Source: Brachynemurus nebulosus
Lineage: Eukaryota; Arthropoda; Insecta; Neuroptera; Myrmeleontidae
Reading direction: 5' to 3'
Assembly: GCA_035578155.1 (NCBI GenBank)
Contig: JAPWDM010000048.1
Span: 656,001 to 720,000 of the forward strand
Length of the DNA stretch: 64,000 nt
The notes beneath the pieces are model-generated. The model made no database searches. It worked only from the letters and a program-made list of their open reading frames with translations, and had not been told where the DNA came from. Of this stretch, positions 28,095-42,581 are shown piece by piece (positions within the stretch are counted from its first letter, which is position 1; the number at the start of each line of letters is the position of its first letter). The translations under genes and the position numbers were made by a program.

Positions 28095-29757
28095 TAAGTA
28101 AGGGCATCTCAGTGAAAGTGTTAATTTATGATTTTTTGTTAACTCTATAGTTGTTTGTTAACTCTAATGTAGTAGTTTGTTAAATGTTATAATTATTCAA
28201 TCACGTGTTCAATTCAATCACACAACGATATTAATACGTCATCTTCGATGACAAAAAAACGAAATATTATATACCTACATTAATTAGAGTTTCTGTTGAT
28301 TAAAATTTGATAAATAGTTGTAGGTATTTTGTTTCCCAAGTCAATAAATTTTAGTAAAAAAATATGTATAATCCTTTTATCACTACAGATTTTACCAATT
28401 TACAAGCATTATATAATTTTTTAGACATATCTGAATGAAAGATATCTGAATTGTAGATAATGTTTTAATTTTCACAGAAATTGAGAACCCCCCAAAATAA
28501 ATTATTAGTCAAATTGTAAAATAAACTTTTATCAAATTACATAACTATTTGTATGAAGCAAAATTAAAAAAATTAACTTACCTGAAATATTTTAAATGTA
28601 TCATCAGGACAGCATTTTGGAAACAAACAAATTTATATTACAGTATTCTTTGCACATTATTCCAGAAGCCATTTTGACAATGCATATGAAAACAAAACAC
28701 CAGTACACCACTATAACACTGTTTTTGCAACATATTTAAAGATTAATTTATCATACACGTTATAATTACATTAACTATATATCTTATCAAAAAATACTTT
28801 TGTTTAATTCAGCTAATTTGAAAACATAACTTTTAACCTTTAAGATATATTACTTATGTACGTATAAATAATACAGCAAGCAATCCAATAACAGATAATT
28901 TTAAAATACATAAAATCATATGCGCGCGCATGGGTTTTGCTATTTAGTGGTGTAAAAATAAACCAAAAACGTTGTAAAAATCCAAAGTTACACCTTTATT
29001 TGTGTAATATTAAAAAAAAAACAGTAATTATATAAAAATACACCAATTTTTTCATATTACACAAATAATAGTGCATATTTTCAGAGCGAGGAGTAATTTT
29101 GCTCTAAATTTAAGTTATTTTACACGTTTTTGACCCTTTTTTCTTAGAGTGTAGTATAACTTGTAGTATCCATATAAATAATAGGTCGCAAATATTAAAG
29201 AAATTGATGAAAAATATCCTGATTTAAAATATATTATTTATTAATACATGTTTTATAATATATAATGTTGCTAATAATTCTTAAAGGAAGAACAGACGGC
29301 ATAGCGCGTGCTGATACATTCAATGAGTATTTCTGTAGCTTTCTGATATGCGTAAATGACCCCACAAGATATAGGGCACACAAAAAGTATAAAGCAATAA
29401 ATAAAACTAAATAATGTGAAAAACTGAAACAAATCTCAAATATATTGGTTCAAATATTCAAAATAAACATTCTGACCTGGCCCTAGCCATTTGTCTATGC
29501 GTACATTGTTTAACTGAGTATGCAGTAGGAAGTTGAAAATAATTATTCGATTATATTCGTAATCGTGAGTCTGGCAAAAATTTTGTAAAGATTGTATTTG
29601 CAGATAAAACGATTATCAACACAGCTTTCACCTATATAATAACTTTTTCGGGGTAAAATTGGTCGGCCAATAAAATTATAAAAAATGGCATAAGAAACTG
29701 GCGAGAGAGTTTTCCCGAATTAAAGTTAATGAAGACCTATCTTAGGTCACCCATGAC

Positions 29758-29920
29758 CAAGGGCGGATCCACCAGTTGAAAAAGGGGGGGCGCCTCTAAT
29801 CTCAGGAGAAATTTTGGGGAATTGTGTGTTTGAATTGTATGTTTAACTAAAAAAAGTTACCTATTGTCGGTTAAAAGGGGGGGCTGCAGCCCCCACAGCG
29901 ACTCCCTGGATCCGCCTATG
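29758..29920. mobile_element. 163 bp hAT-type MITE with 8 bp target duplication
   Basis: Ends CAAGGGCGGATCCA and TGGATCCGCCTATG are inverted repeats. CCCATGAC (29750-29757) and CCCATGAT (29921-29928) form an 8 bp duplication with one change. The centre carries G-rich and complementary C-rich runs. Termini and 8 bp duplication fit hAT. Confidence 0.8.
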
Positions 29921-29928
29921 CCCATGAT

Positions 29929-30660
29929 GCAGGAAAAACTGGTAGGCTTGATAAAAGATAGTAAAAGTACAATATAAACTGGTAGTAAAAGTAAAATATA
30001 ATCTTAATTTTATTGTCTTTATTATCTATTAAATTTATTAAGAAATAATTTATTGTAAATAAATACCTAAGCGTCTAGTACTGATTTATTTATGTTAATA
30101 TACTTTGTAAAAAACGTTTTTTTACACGTTAAAAGCTGGAAATTCATGTGTTACTTTTAAATGTTATTATGTCTAAATAAGTGTTTATCAAGTTTGAGGG
30201 CGCCAAATGATACTGAAACGGTGAAACTTTAAATTTTTCATGAATAGTTTTATGAAACTTGTATTTCTATAGAAGCTCTACCAACTTGACATTTTCTCTT
30301 TGTTTAATAGTCCGGGGATAAGGGGCTGTTTTCAGAATTTATTACCAGTTCTATGTAACTTCGTGTGCAGCTTCATTTTGACGAGCTTCCAAGTTTTTTA
30401 TCAACGAAAAGTCTTGTAAATGCGGCATTTATTAGTGCCCAGCTACAAAAGCCGTTAATTTGGCGATGTTATAAAAATTTAGGAACAACGTTTCATTTTT
30501 AAATTTATATAAAAGTTAATGAAATAACATACCTACGCTAAAATATATTTTTCCTGTTTACTTGTCAAAATAATGGTTTATAATAATTTTATTATAATCT
30601 GTTTCACTTAAATTTCATCACTTAAGAATTTAAAGAATTTCCGTTTTCTAGGCTTTATCT
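29929..30660. other. Intergenic DNA, nothing recognised
   Basis: AT-rich sequence upstream of the Penelope-like element. May include its untranslated 5' part, but no boundary was visible. Confidence 0.35.
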
Positions 30661-32610
30661 TACTTTTAATTGCGCCAATCATCGATATTGTCACTGACAA
30701 TGAGACGACTATCAAAAAAGCCCCAGAAAGTGTGAAACATCAGATAAGGAGAAATGTATTACCTATATTGGAGGCCGAGGATAAAGCGTCTAATAGTCAT
30801 ACGTCTTATTACAAATCAGTGAAATCCATAAATAAAAAAAGTCGCCATCACCAAAGCAGACAAAGGTAACGCGGTTGTAATTTTAGACAAGGAGGATTAT
30901 TTTAGCAGAATGGAAAGTTTATTGAATGATGGACCATATGAGCGCGTTCAGAACGATCCACTGCAAAGAAATATCAAAGAAGTGAAAGATGCACTACAGA
31001 AATGCAGCGTATTAAACGAGATTAGAGGCCGTCTAAAATTGCAATCGTCTGACCCTACTACGTCTAGGCTTTACTGTTTGCTAAAAATACACAAGGAAGG
31101 AAATGGTATGCAGCCCATCGTTTCTGGAATCAATTCACCGACCGACGTATAAAATCACCAGGTGGTTGGTTACGGTATTCAGTAAATATAAGCAGCCGAT
31201 GGGCTGTAGTGTCAAGAATTCCGTTGAGTTAATTGACAAAATTAAAAATGTTAAATTATCAAACGGAGATAGGTTAGTTTCATTTGACGTAACAGTTCTC
31301 TTCCCTAGTGTCCCAATAAATAAAACGTTGCGATACTTGGAGGACTGGTTGGTGGAAAATAAAGTGTCTAAGATGGAAATAGAAGAATATCTTTTATTAA
31401 CCAGATTATGCATGAAACAGACTTATTTTCAGTTCAATGGAAAATTTTATAAACAAGTTCATGGTATCAGCATGGGTAGCCCACTCAGCTCTATTATTGC
31501 CAACTTTTTCATGTTAAAGTTGGAGACTATTGCCAAACAAACGGCGGAATATTTTCCAGAGCACTGATACAGATACGTAAACGATCTTTTTATAATGTTA
31601 GATACGGAGAAGACCAGTGTGAAAACTCTTTTGCTGTTCATGAATGAGTTGGAATCCAGTATGTTTTACAGTTGAATATGACAGAGATTGTAGGCTGCCT
31701 TTTCTAGATATTGAGATCACAAGAGATAATTACAGTTTGTCGTTCGATATTTATCGCAAGCCGACTAATGTTGACAAATTTATCCCAAGTGACTATTTTT
31801 GCCATTGGAGACAGAAAATGGCGGCATTCATTTTCTTAATTAACAGGTTAATTATTTTTCCGCTATCTCAATCTAGTTATGACAAGGAATTGAAATATAT
31901 CCGACCCGTGGCTGGCATTAATGGATCTTCGGCCAGGTTGATCGACCAAATGTTAAGGAAGGGAAAATGCCGAAAGTTGATTAAGGACAGTACAACGCCC
32001 AAAGTGAAGGAACCGGTTCCAAGAATGTTTTTATCATATTATGGTAAGAAATCGATATCGGTTTCTAATGCCATGAAGGGCTTTAACACGAACTTACAGG
32101 TAGCTTATACGGCCAATGATAAATTAAGTTCATTGCTGGGTAATCCCAAGGACCGAATTCCGGATTTTCAAAAGTCTGGAATATATAAAATTAACTGTCA
32201 GAACTGTGACAAATATTACATTGGACAAAGGCGGCTCCCTCTGAATGTGCGATACAAAGAACAAGTTGTACATCAGATATGGTCGTAGTGAAAAGTCAGC
32301 AGTGGCTTCTCATGTACATGAAAGGGCTCATCAGGTTGGCGAGATTGAGTTGTTGAAATTAGTATCCAATCCACTTAAACTGGATGCCTACGAAAGTGTG
32401 TATATCAGCAGGATGGGAAAGAACACTTTAAATGACAGTGCTCCTGTTTCGTTCTCTGATCTATACAGTACGTGTGCTGGAAAGGTTCATTCAATCAAAC
32501 CCAGACATCCCGTGACTGGCCCAAATACCAGAACCAATCAGAAGACGAGAATTTTAACGAGAAATCGTATAAAACAGGCCTTCATTTCAGAATACTTTAC
32601 ATTTGTTTAA
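30661..32610 (+). pseudogene. Penelope-like element: reverse transcriptase plus GIY-YIG endonuclease, decayed
   Basis: Penelope-like elements copy RNA by target-primed reverse transcription and cut DNA with a C-terminal GIY-YIG nuclease. In order across frames: ITKADKGNAVVILDK near 30847, a lead-in motif of these RTs; the LVSFDV motif A at about 31276-31290; HGISMGSPLSSIIANF (motif B) near 31459; motif C as RYVNDLF at 31572-31592, with the first catalytic Asp now Asn; LPFLDIEI near 31698; and the endonuclease GIYKINCQNCDKYYIGQRR near 32179, followed by SAVASHVHERAHQ. The frame is broken by shifts near 30838, 31140 (a 4 nt ACCG duplication), 31655 and 32272, and by a TGA at 31565-31567 where Trp is expected. 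The N-terminus looks short for the family. It cannot be active. Confidence 0.93.
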
Positions 32611-33032
32611 AACTCACTGCTATCACCGAAGTGACGTTTATGCAAATATTGTGTTTTTGAGGTTAAACTGTTTTTGGCGGCTTGAAATTAAGAGGAAATC
32701 TGGTTTGTTCTGGATATGGTATTTTCATCTTATTTTTATTTTTATTGTTGTTTTTATTTTTATATTTACATATTTTTACTATTATATTTATTTTTATATT
32801 TATTGTAGTTTTTACCTTTTATTTTTATATATTTCTACTTTTATTTCATTTTATTTTCATTTTATTTTTATTGTTGTTTTTCATATATTTTTACTTCTAT
32901 CTTATTGCTGTTTTTATTTTTATGTTTATGTATTTCTACTTCTATTTTATTTTTTATATTTATTAGTTATTTATTGTTATTATTATTATTATTATTATTA
33001 GTGTTATACTTATATAGGTAATCTTAACAAAG
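32611..33032. repeat. T-rich low-complexity tail with (TTA)n
   Basis: Long runs of TTTTATT and TTTTTAT, then (TTA)n at about 32970-33000. It lies between the Penelope-like coding remnant and the direct repeats. Phe/Leu/Ile/Tyr-rich reading frames here are compositional. Confidence 0.8.
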
Positions 33033-33368
33033 AAAAATTTTTTTCCTAATCCTAAAACTTATTACATTTCGGATATTTCTAATCTTCTATATTTATATTT
33101 TCTAGTTTTATTATATTTCTGATTTTTATATTTATGGTTATTTATTTTTTATGCTATTAAAGAGGACTCAAAAGTAGTCGAAGCCGGTCTAGCGAATATT
33201 TTATATTTTTTATTTTTTGTGTGTCCTTCAGGGGAAAAACTATTATTATGTATAACATGTATTGTTTACTATTTTAACATCGTAAATATACCAATCATTA
33301 TCTATAGTTGCGAGCGTTACTTTGTGGAAATTCATTTTTAAACAAAATTGAAGACGACTTTATTTTGG
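33033..33368 (+). repeat. Penelope-type terminal repeat (pLTR) unit 1
   Basis: 336 bp direct repeat, nearly identical to 33369-33703 (differences include ttaaagaggact against ttgaagagaact). Tandem long repeats beside a Penelope-like coding region are characteristic of these elements. It contains the weaker hammerhead motif. Confidence 0.85.
33153..33193 (+). ncRNA. Hammerhead-ribozyme motif, degenerate copy
   Basis: Stem I GCTA/TAGC, core TTAAAGA in place of CTGANGA, a GACT/AGTC stem II, GAAG in place of GAAA, then CCGG and the TC cleavage dinucleotide. Three core changes (C3, G5 and A15.1) predict loss of activity. Confidence 0.65.
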
Positions 33369-33703
33369 AAAAAAATTTTTCCTAATCCTAAAACTTATTA
33401 CATTTCGGATATTTCTAATCTTCTATATTTATATTTTCTAGTTTTATTATATTTCTGATTTTTATATTTATGGTTATTTATTTTTTATGCTATTGAAGAG
33501 AACTACAAAAGTAGTCGAAACCGGTCTAGCGAATATTTTATATTTTTTATTTTTTGTGTGTCCTTAAGGGGAAAAACTATTATTATGTATAACATGTATT
33601 GTTTACTTTTTAACATCGTAAATATACCACTCATTATCTATAGTTGCGAGCGTTACTTTGTGGAAATTCATTTTAAACAAAATTAAAAACGACTTTACTT
33701 TGG
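33369..33703 (+). repeat. Penelope-type terminal repeat (pLTR) unit 2
   Basis: Second direct repeat, about 335 bp, beginning directly after unit 1 and carrying the better hammerhead motif. Confidence 0.85.
33489..33530 (+). ncRNA. Type I hammerhead-ribozyme motif
   Basis: Layout: GCTA (stem I), TTGAAGA (core, CTGANGA with C3 changed to U), ACTAC-AAAA-GTAGT (stem II), GAAA (core), CCGG (stem III), TC with cleavage expected after C33526, and TAGC closing stem I. Stem III is only the self-complementary ACCGGT, which cannot fold within one copy but can pair between two. Such minimal, dimer-acting hammerheads are known from Penelope-like elements. Sequence and structure are seen; activity is not established, because of the C3 change. 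Confidence 0.8.
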
Positions 33704-33904
33704 AAAAAAATTCACTTGAAAATATGTTAGTGCACTTTCAACTCGTACTGTACGAGTCAAAAGTAAAATACCTATCATAATTTAACGCATAATTTTCTCA
33801 TAAGTTCTTTGTTCGTTGTGTAGAGTTCGTATCCGAAACGTTTCCATAAGCTAAGTGTGTATACAGGAAGACTACCCTTACCTAGACAGCCTGCAGCTAA
33901 ATTA
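33704..33904. other. Flank of the Penelope-like element
   Basis: No feature recognised. Confidence 0.3.
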
Positions 33905-35730
<1,826 letters not shown>

Positions 35731-36010
35731 TTTTTTTTTTGGATTCTTATACCAATTTTACATATAGTTTTGTTATATCATTTTTTTGATACCTGCTACC
35801 GTTTTCTCGAAACTACTGAAGACTGATAAGTAAAGTCCATATTTCATTTTTAATATCAGGATGACCGAGCCCGGCCCGATGGAAATTTCATCTTTATGGA
35901 ATTTGCTGAGAAGAGCAGACACACATGCCAATTGATGATAACTGGACAGTCCAGTTGTCTATTTTCTTTAAAGGATACAAATAGTTTGAAATTTTTTAAC
36001 CTAAGATTCC

Positions 36011-36224
36011 CAAATATTTTACTAATTTATCATAGGAGATGAAGGTTTAAAAATAATAATTCTACATTCTTCCGTAGAATAAACTGTTTCTTTATTTTCT
36101 CTTTTTTCCAAAAATTTTTCGGTATCTTTTATAGAGAAAATAAAGAAAAAATTTATTCTACGGAAGAATAGTGAATTATTATTTTTAATCCTTCATCTTC
36201 TATGATAAATTAGTAAAATATTTG
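36011..36224. mobile_element. 214 bp palindromic foldback (MITE-like)
   Basis: 'caaatattttactaatttat' at the left returns inverted at the right. The arms run almost to the centre at about 36117 through 'ttctacattcttccgtagaa' and its complement. No target duplication was identified. Confidence 0.85.
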
Positions 36225-36533
36225 GTTACAAAATTTCAGATTATTACAATATCCCAATAAAACCATATTGGATACAAATAGTATTTTGCACAGTAAATAA
36301 GTAATTTCATAGTAGTCACAGGTAAAAATATTATTGATAGTATCTCTAGGAATATTTATTAATACTTATATACAAAAATGTCAAATTACAATTACTTAGC
36401 AACTATCTAAAATTTTTATGATTTTTTGATAAATTGGCCACAGACTGCTGTATTACAGTAATAATACCCCTGTCGCAGCATCTGCATAACATAGCGAATT
36501 TCCAAATCTTGGGCACTGGCGGATCTCATCTAA

Positions 36534-38181
36534 CAAGTAAAGGTCCCGAGGCCGGACCTATCGATTTTGATGAAACTTAAATATGTTGTAGAACACTAGA
36601 AACTAAGGGACACGTATTTTTTTTTATCTGCGGAAAAACGGTTTGAAGGGGTGAAATCGCCCTCCAAAATTGGGGTAAAAATTTAATTTTTCAAATATCT
36701 CGAAAACAGTAAGAGATAGAGCAAAAGTTTAAATTGGCGATATTACTCTTTTTTAAAGAGCTATCTATTGATATGCAATTTGTTCAAATTACATCAGCAG
36801 GGGTGGTTGGGGGTTAAAATTTGGGGGTTTATTTTACAAAAAGGGGGTGAAAAATAAACAATATAAAAATTTTGTTTACAGATTTGAAATCTACGTCAAA
36901 AAATCTAATTGACCTGTTTTTGCTCAATATCCTAATATTAAGTCTAGGGGTAGTTAACTAGAGGGTGACTATGTCGAATAATCGTACTATTTGGGTATTT
37001 CAAGAAGTTCTTCTTCATGGAAAATAGCTTAGGACAATTAAAATAACGTAGAAATGAAATTCTCGAATTCAAAATTGAGTTTGAGTAACATTGGAGAGGG
37101 GGTGAGTCACCCTCTTAAATTACATACTAGTTTATATACACTAATTTTTTTAATTTAACACACTGATAGTGGGTAAAATAATAATGTCACAATAAGTGGT
37201 TCTGAAGTTGGACTATCATATGTAAGGTCTTTATTAGTTTGTTTTTTAATGGATATTATAGTTTTCCTTATCGAAAATTATCGATACCGAAAATTACATA
37301 ACCTAACCTAAAATAACGAAACCTAATAAAAACCTTACATACGATAGTCTAACTTCAGAACCATCTATTGTGACATTATTACCCCCTGTCAGTGTGTTAA
37401 TTGCAAAAATTAGTGTATGTAAACTAGTATGTAATTTAAGAGGGTGACTCACCCCCTCTCCAATGTTGCTTAAAATCAATTTTGAATTCGAGAATTTCAT
37501 TTTAGTCCAACTTCAGAACCACTTATTGTGACATTATTTTACCCACTATCAGTGTGTTAATAGCAAAAATTAGTTTATATAAACTAGTATGTAATTTAAG
37601 AGGGTGACTCACCCCCTCTCCAATGTTGCTCAAACTCAATTTTGAATTCCAGAATTTCATTTCTACGTTATTCTAATTGTCTTAAACTATTTTCCACGAA
37701 GAAGAACTTCTTGAAATACCCAAATTGTACGACTATTCGACATAGTCACCCTCTAGTTAACTACCCCTAGACTTAATATTAGGACACTGAGCAAAAATAG
37801 GTCAATTAGATTTTTTGACGTAGATTTCAAATCTGTAAACAAAATTTTTATATTGTTTATTTTTCACCCCCTTTTTGCAAAATTAATCCCCAAATTTTAA
37901 CCCCCAACCACCCCTGTTGATGTAATATGAACAAATTGCATATCAATAGATAGCTCTTTAAAAAAGAGCAATATCGCCAATTTAAACTTTTGCTCTATCT
38001 CTTACTGTTTTCGAGATATTTGAAAAATTAAATTTTTACCCCAATTTTTGAAGGGCGATTTCACCCCTTCAAACCGTTTTTCCGCAGATAACAAAAAATA
38101 CGTGTCCCTTAGTTTTTAGTGTTCTACAATATATTTAAGTTTCATCGAAATCGATAGGTCCGGCCTCGGGACCTTTACTTG
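36534..38181. mobile_element. 1648 bp foldback transposon, TAA target duplication shown by empty site
   Basis: Ends CAAGTAAAGGTCCCGAGGCC and its complement. The two arms of roughly 700 bp form a near-perfect palindrome around a loop at about 37245-37310 that includes 'ttatcgaaaattatcgata'. The right arm holds a 158 bp internal tandem duplication (37352 and 37510). It is flanked by TAA at 36531-36533 and 38182-38184. The other copy of the host repeat reads, in complement, 'ggatctcatctaagacctg' with a single TAA and no insert. The superfamily is uncertain: a 3 bp TAA duplication fits PIF/Harbinger, but the termini do not clearly match. The 65-codon frame at 37303-37500 lies wholly in the palindrome and is not considered a gene. 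Confidence 0.93.
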
Positions 38182-38184
38182 TAA

Positions 38185-38457
38185 GACCTGTACCTATTTA
38201 AAAGAGTTTAGCTTTCTAAGAGTAAAAGAATTTTTAAAATCGGCTGGGTAATTAGTTTTGGTATTTTTGGGGACCCAAGAACCCGAACGAATTTTGTGCA
38301 GCATAGTTGTATCCATCTAAAATAATTTAGTTCTCTAGCAGTGAGAAATTTTTTAGCATCGGTTCGATAGCTTATTACTGGCGTTTTCGGATCTGCAAGA
38401 TCCCGGTCGACCTCATTAAAAAATCAGCTCGACCGTATATTCTAGGCGGACTTTATG

Positions 38458-38551
<94 letters not shown>

Positions 38552-40075
38552 AACCCGTTGTGTAGCATTCTACGCCGCATTTGCATCCGCAGGACAGCTG
38601 TGGATCTCAGATAACACAACCTGTACCTATCTAAAATAGTTTACCTCGGTAATAGTAAAAAAGATTCAAAATCGGTCAGTTATTTTATTTTTGACATTTT
38701 TAGGTCCTACTGACACTGTCAGACCTTACATAACGTAATCTATATGTATCTAAAATAGCTTAGCTCCCCAACAGTGAAAAAATTTTCAAAATCGGTCGGT
38801 TAGTTTATTTTGACACTTTTGGATCCGATGGACCCTGGCAGACTTTACATAACGTAATCTATATTTATCTAAAATAGTTTAGCTCTGTAAGAGTGAAAAA
38901 ATTTTCAAAATCGGTCGGTTAGTTTATTTTTACCACTTTTGGGTCCCATGGACCCTGGCGGACCCTAAATAACGTAATGTATGTCTATCTAAAATAGCTT
39001 AGTTCCCCAACAGTGAAAAAATTTTCAAAATCGGTAGGTTAGTTTATTTTTGACACTTTTGGATCCCATGGACCCTGGCAGACCTTACATAACGTAATCT
39101 ATATTTATCTAAAATAGTTTAGCTCTGTAACAGTGAAAAAATTTTCAAAATCGGTCGGTTAGTTTATTTTTGACACTTTTGGATCCCATGGACCCTGGCA
39201 GACCTTACATAACGTAATCTATATTTATCTAAAATAATTTAGCTCTGTAACAGTAAAAAAATTTTCAAAATCGGTCAGTTAGTTTATTTTTGACACTTTT
39301 GGGTTCTATGGACCTTGGTGGACCTTACATAACGTAATTTATATTTATCTAAAATAGTTTAGCTCTGTAACAGTGAAAAAATTTTGAAAATCGGTCAGTT
39401 AGTTTATTTTTGAGACTTCTGGATCCTATGGACCCTGGCAGACCTTACATAACGGAATCTATATTTATCTAAAACAGTTTAGCTCTGTAACAGTGAAAAA
39501 ATTTTCAAAATCGATCAGGCAGTTTATTTTTGACACTTTTGGGTCCTATGGACCCAGGCGGACCTTACATAACGTAATCGATATTTATCTAAAATAGTTT
39601 AGCTCTGTAACAGTGAAAAAATTTTCAAAATCGGTCAGTTAGTTTATTTTTGACACTTTTGGGTCCTGTGGACCCTGGCGGACCTTACATAATGTATTCT
39701 AAATCTATCTAAAATAGTTTAGCTCTGTAACAGTGAAGATTTTTTTAAAATTGGTCGTTTAGTTTATTTTTTACAATTATGGGATCAGTAAATCCTGGCG
39801 AAACTCATACAAGTCTAGTACTCTAACAGTAAGAAAAGGGTTCTAAGGATCTCATATAACTTATGGCAGTCCGTAAGCTTCTTGCGGACATCATTTAATT
39901 AATTAATTCAAATACTTTAACTTACTAACTGTGAAAAAATTTTTAAAATCGATTGGTTAATTAATTTCTGGCCTTTTTAGGTCCCGAAAACCTTGACCTC
40001 ACATAAAATACCTTAAATCCATTTGAAATGGTTTAATTTTTTAACATTATTAATTATTAATGAAAAAATTTTCAA
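38185..40075. repeat. 120 bp satellite array, right copy
   Basis: Reverse-complement counterpart of 22790-24645, with monomers such as 'ggaccctggcagaccttaca', 'ataacgtaatct' and 'gctctgtaacagtgaaaaaa'. Confidence 0.95.
38459..38547. repeat. (TA)n microsatellite in right copy
   Basis: 89 bp, paired with the 140 bp tract of the left copy. Confidence 0.97.
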
Positions 40076-40743
40076 AATCGATTCAAAATATTTTTCCGTG
40101 CATACATATGTACATTATACATATTTTGTTTTGTTTCATATATTTAATAATATTATATCATAACATAATCTTCAATTTCTTGTTTACTTAAAAATTCAAT
40201 AAAAAAAAAATTCTTCATTACATTAGCTTAGAAAATCTGTTTAACTTACATTTTTTAACATGAGATAGAACCATGCTAATTATAATGCAATAAATGAGAA
40301 ACAAAACTCTATACATGTATGTGTGTTATAACACATATATGTGAATATACTTCACTTGTTCTCACAAAATTCTTTAATAAAAAAGTGAAACATTTTTATA
40401 TTTATATTTATACTTCATAAAGAACTGAGATAGAAATATAAATTACTTATTACAATGACAAAGAGAGCAAAATAAGCCAATAGTGAAAATTACGATTTTC
40501 TCGAAAACTACTTAGAAAGAAAAGTATAAGAACATTTTCTTCATAATTTTTTTTTCCTTTTCAACGATGTAAAAATCGAACTGTCTTATGATAGGATCGA
40601 ATGATAAAAAATGGCCAGAAAACCTACTTCTGGGCATCCGACGTGTCTGGCTAACGAACTTAGCCAAGCCAATTCAGAATCCAGTCCGCACACAAAATTT
40701 CATAAGCGTTAGACGTTTCGTTCGAGAGTTATCGTGGGGACAC

Positions 40744-40746
<3 letters not shown>

Positions 40747-40826
<80 letters not shown>
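40747..40826. repeat. (TA)n microsatellite in right copy
   Basis: 80 bp, paired with 22030-22108. Confidence 0.97.
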
Positions 40827-40829
<3 letters not shown>

Positions 40830-41589
40830 TTTAGTGAATATCATTTTCGTATTCTAGGGACCTCAAAACAGATTTCTGCCATAGTGCCGGACTCAGATTG
40901 CGTCATGAGACCTACTGTAATAGCTGAATTTCGAGTTTTCGAAATTCGCTAAAAATTAATATCTTACGGTTTTTCGTAAATTTCGACGGTTAGACAAAAA
41001 ATTTTGCAAAACCCGTTCTTAGCGAGCGCCTACGACCCAATAGGGACCTACATGCCAAATTTCAAGTTTGTAGCTATTGTAGTTTTGGAGATTTCTATAT
41101 AGATGAGTGAGTGAATGAGTGGTATTTCTCTTTTATATAATAGATAATTTTTTCCTTCCGATATACATTATTATTCGTTCGATATCTTCTAAGGTGTTTC
41201 TATGATTCATTTTTGCTTATTTAGGAAACTAAAATTAAACCCTAGAACTTTGTAAAAGCATTATTCAGTTTATTCAACAAGTAAGTATTAATTAGTCCAA
41301 GCAAAAATATTTTATCTCCATAAGTCGTCTGTATTTTATTACACAGTAAATAAATTTGTGTTCTGCGTACAAAAAAACTAGTGGTTAAAATTTTTGTGTT
41401 AAATAAGTAACACAACCCTGCGTTAATGTAACATTTTGTGTTTCTCTTAAATGAAAATAATGACACAAATTTCGATTTAACAGAATAAAAAAATTAACCT
41501 GTTTTAAAAAAAAAAAAGAAATAACATAATATTTGTGTATAGCAAAAGAATGTTATAAGTACGTAAATTAGATTAGAATATATATCTAC

Positions 41590-42123
<534 letters not shown>

Positions 42124-42581
42124 ACACAAGTAAGAATCGTTACAAAGGACTGACTTACTTTGCGTTCTTTGAGTCTCGCTTATAATAATATAAGAGCAAT
42201 ATAAGAGCAAGAGCTAAATCTGAAAAATTAACACAAAATGTATGTCCTCTTGTGTGTTAAATCATTGACACAAATCTTGTGTATAGATTTGCTTTGTGTT
42301 AAAATAACACAAAAAAAGTAGTCAAGTGTGTGTTAGACACGCACCACGGCAGGATTTCGTAGTATAGTAACAAGAATTCGAGATAAAATAATTTTTGCAT
42401 TTACTTAAAACGTTGACGTCATGAGCATCGCACAGCATCAAGTTAAACTGACTAACTGTGACACAACGCTGTACCGTGTCAACAATTCTATAATACCTAA
42501 GTGTACTAATTATGTTCTAGTTATGTACTAGTTATGATCATCTACGCGTTAATATTAAAACTAACCTATAATTTTTAATAA

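Larger units (their letters stand above)
25155..29151. mobile_element. 4.0 kb TIR element with TTACAC subterminal repeats (TA target)
   Basis: The left end CACTCTAAGAAAAAA and right end TTTTTTCTTAGAGTG are inverted and flanked by TA (25153-25154 and 29152-29153). Both ends are rich in GTGTAA/TTACAC motifs in either orientation (25250-25520 and 28950-29125), the kind of subterminal repeat array a transposase could bind. No transposase is left. The interior carries a hairpin, a triplicated SINE-like unit and a fragment of the CAAGTAAAGG foldback. Confidence 0.75.
36467..40956. repeat. Right copy of the long repeat, inverted relative to 21902-24660
   Basis: Contains the same blocks as the left copy in reverse complement: target-site flank, satellite array, (TA)n tracts and the 'agcgaatttcgaaaactcg' end. 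The extra length is mainly the foldback at 36534-38181. Right of the shared end, the text continues to 'gagtgagtgaatgagtggta', which the left copy lacks, so the left copy is probably truncated there. Confidence 0.9.

Noticed and set aside
32603..33001. 132-codon and 94-codon hydrophobic frames
   Set aside because: Produced by TTTTATT-rich low-complexity DNA between the Penelope-like coding part and its repeats; they resemble membrane proteins only by composition.
37303..37500. 65-codon frame in the foldback
   Set aside because: Lies entirely in a palindromic arm; its partner arm encodes the reverse complement. No domain.
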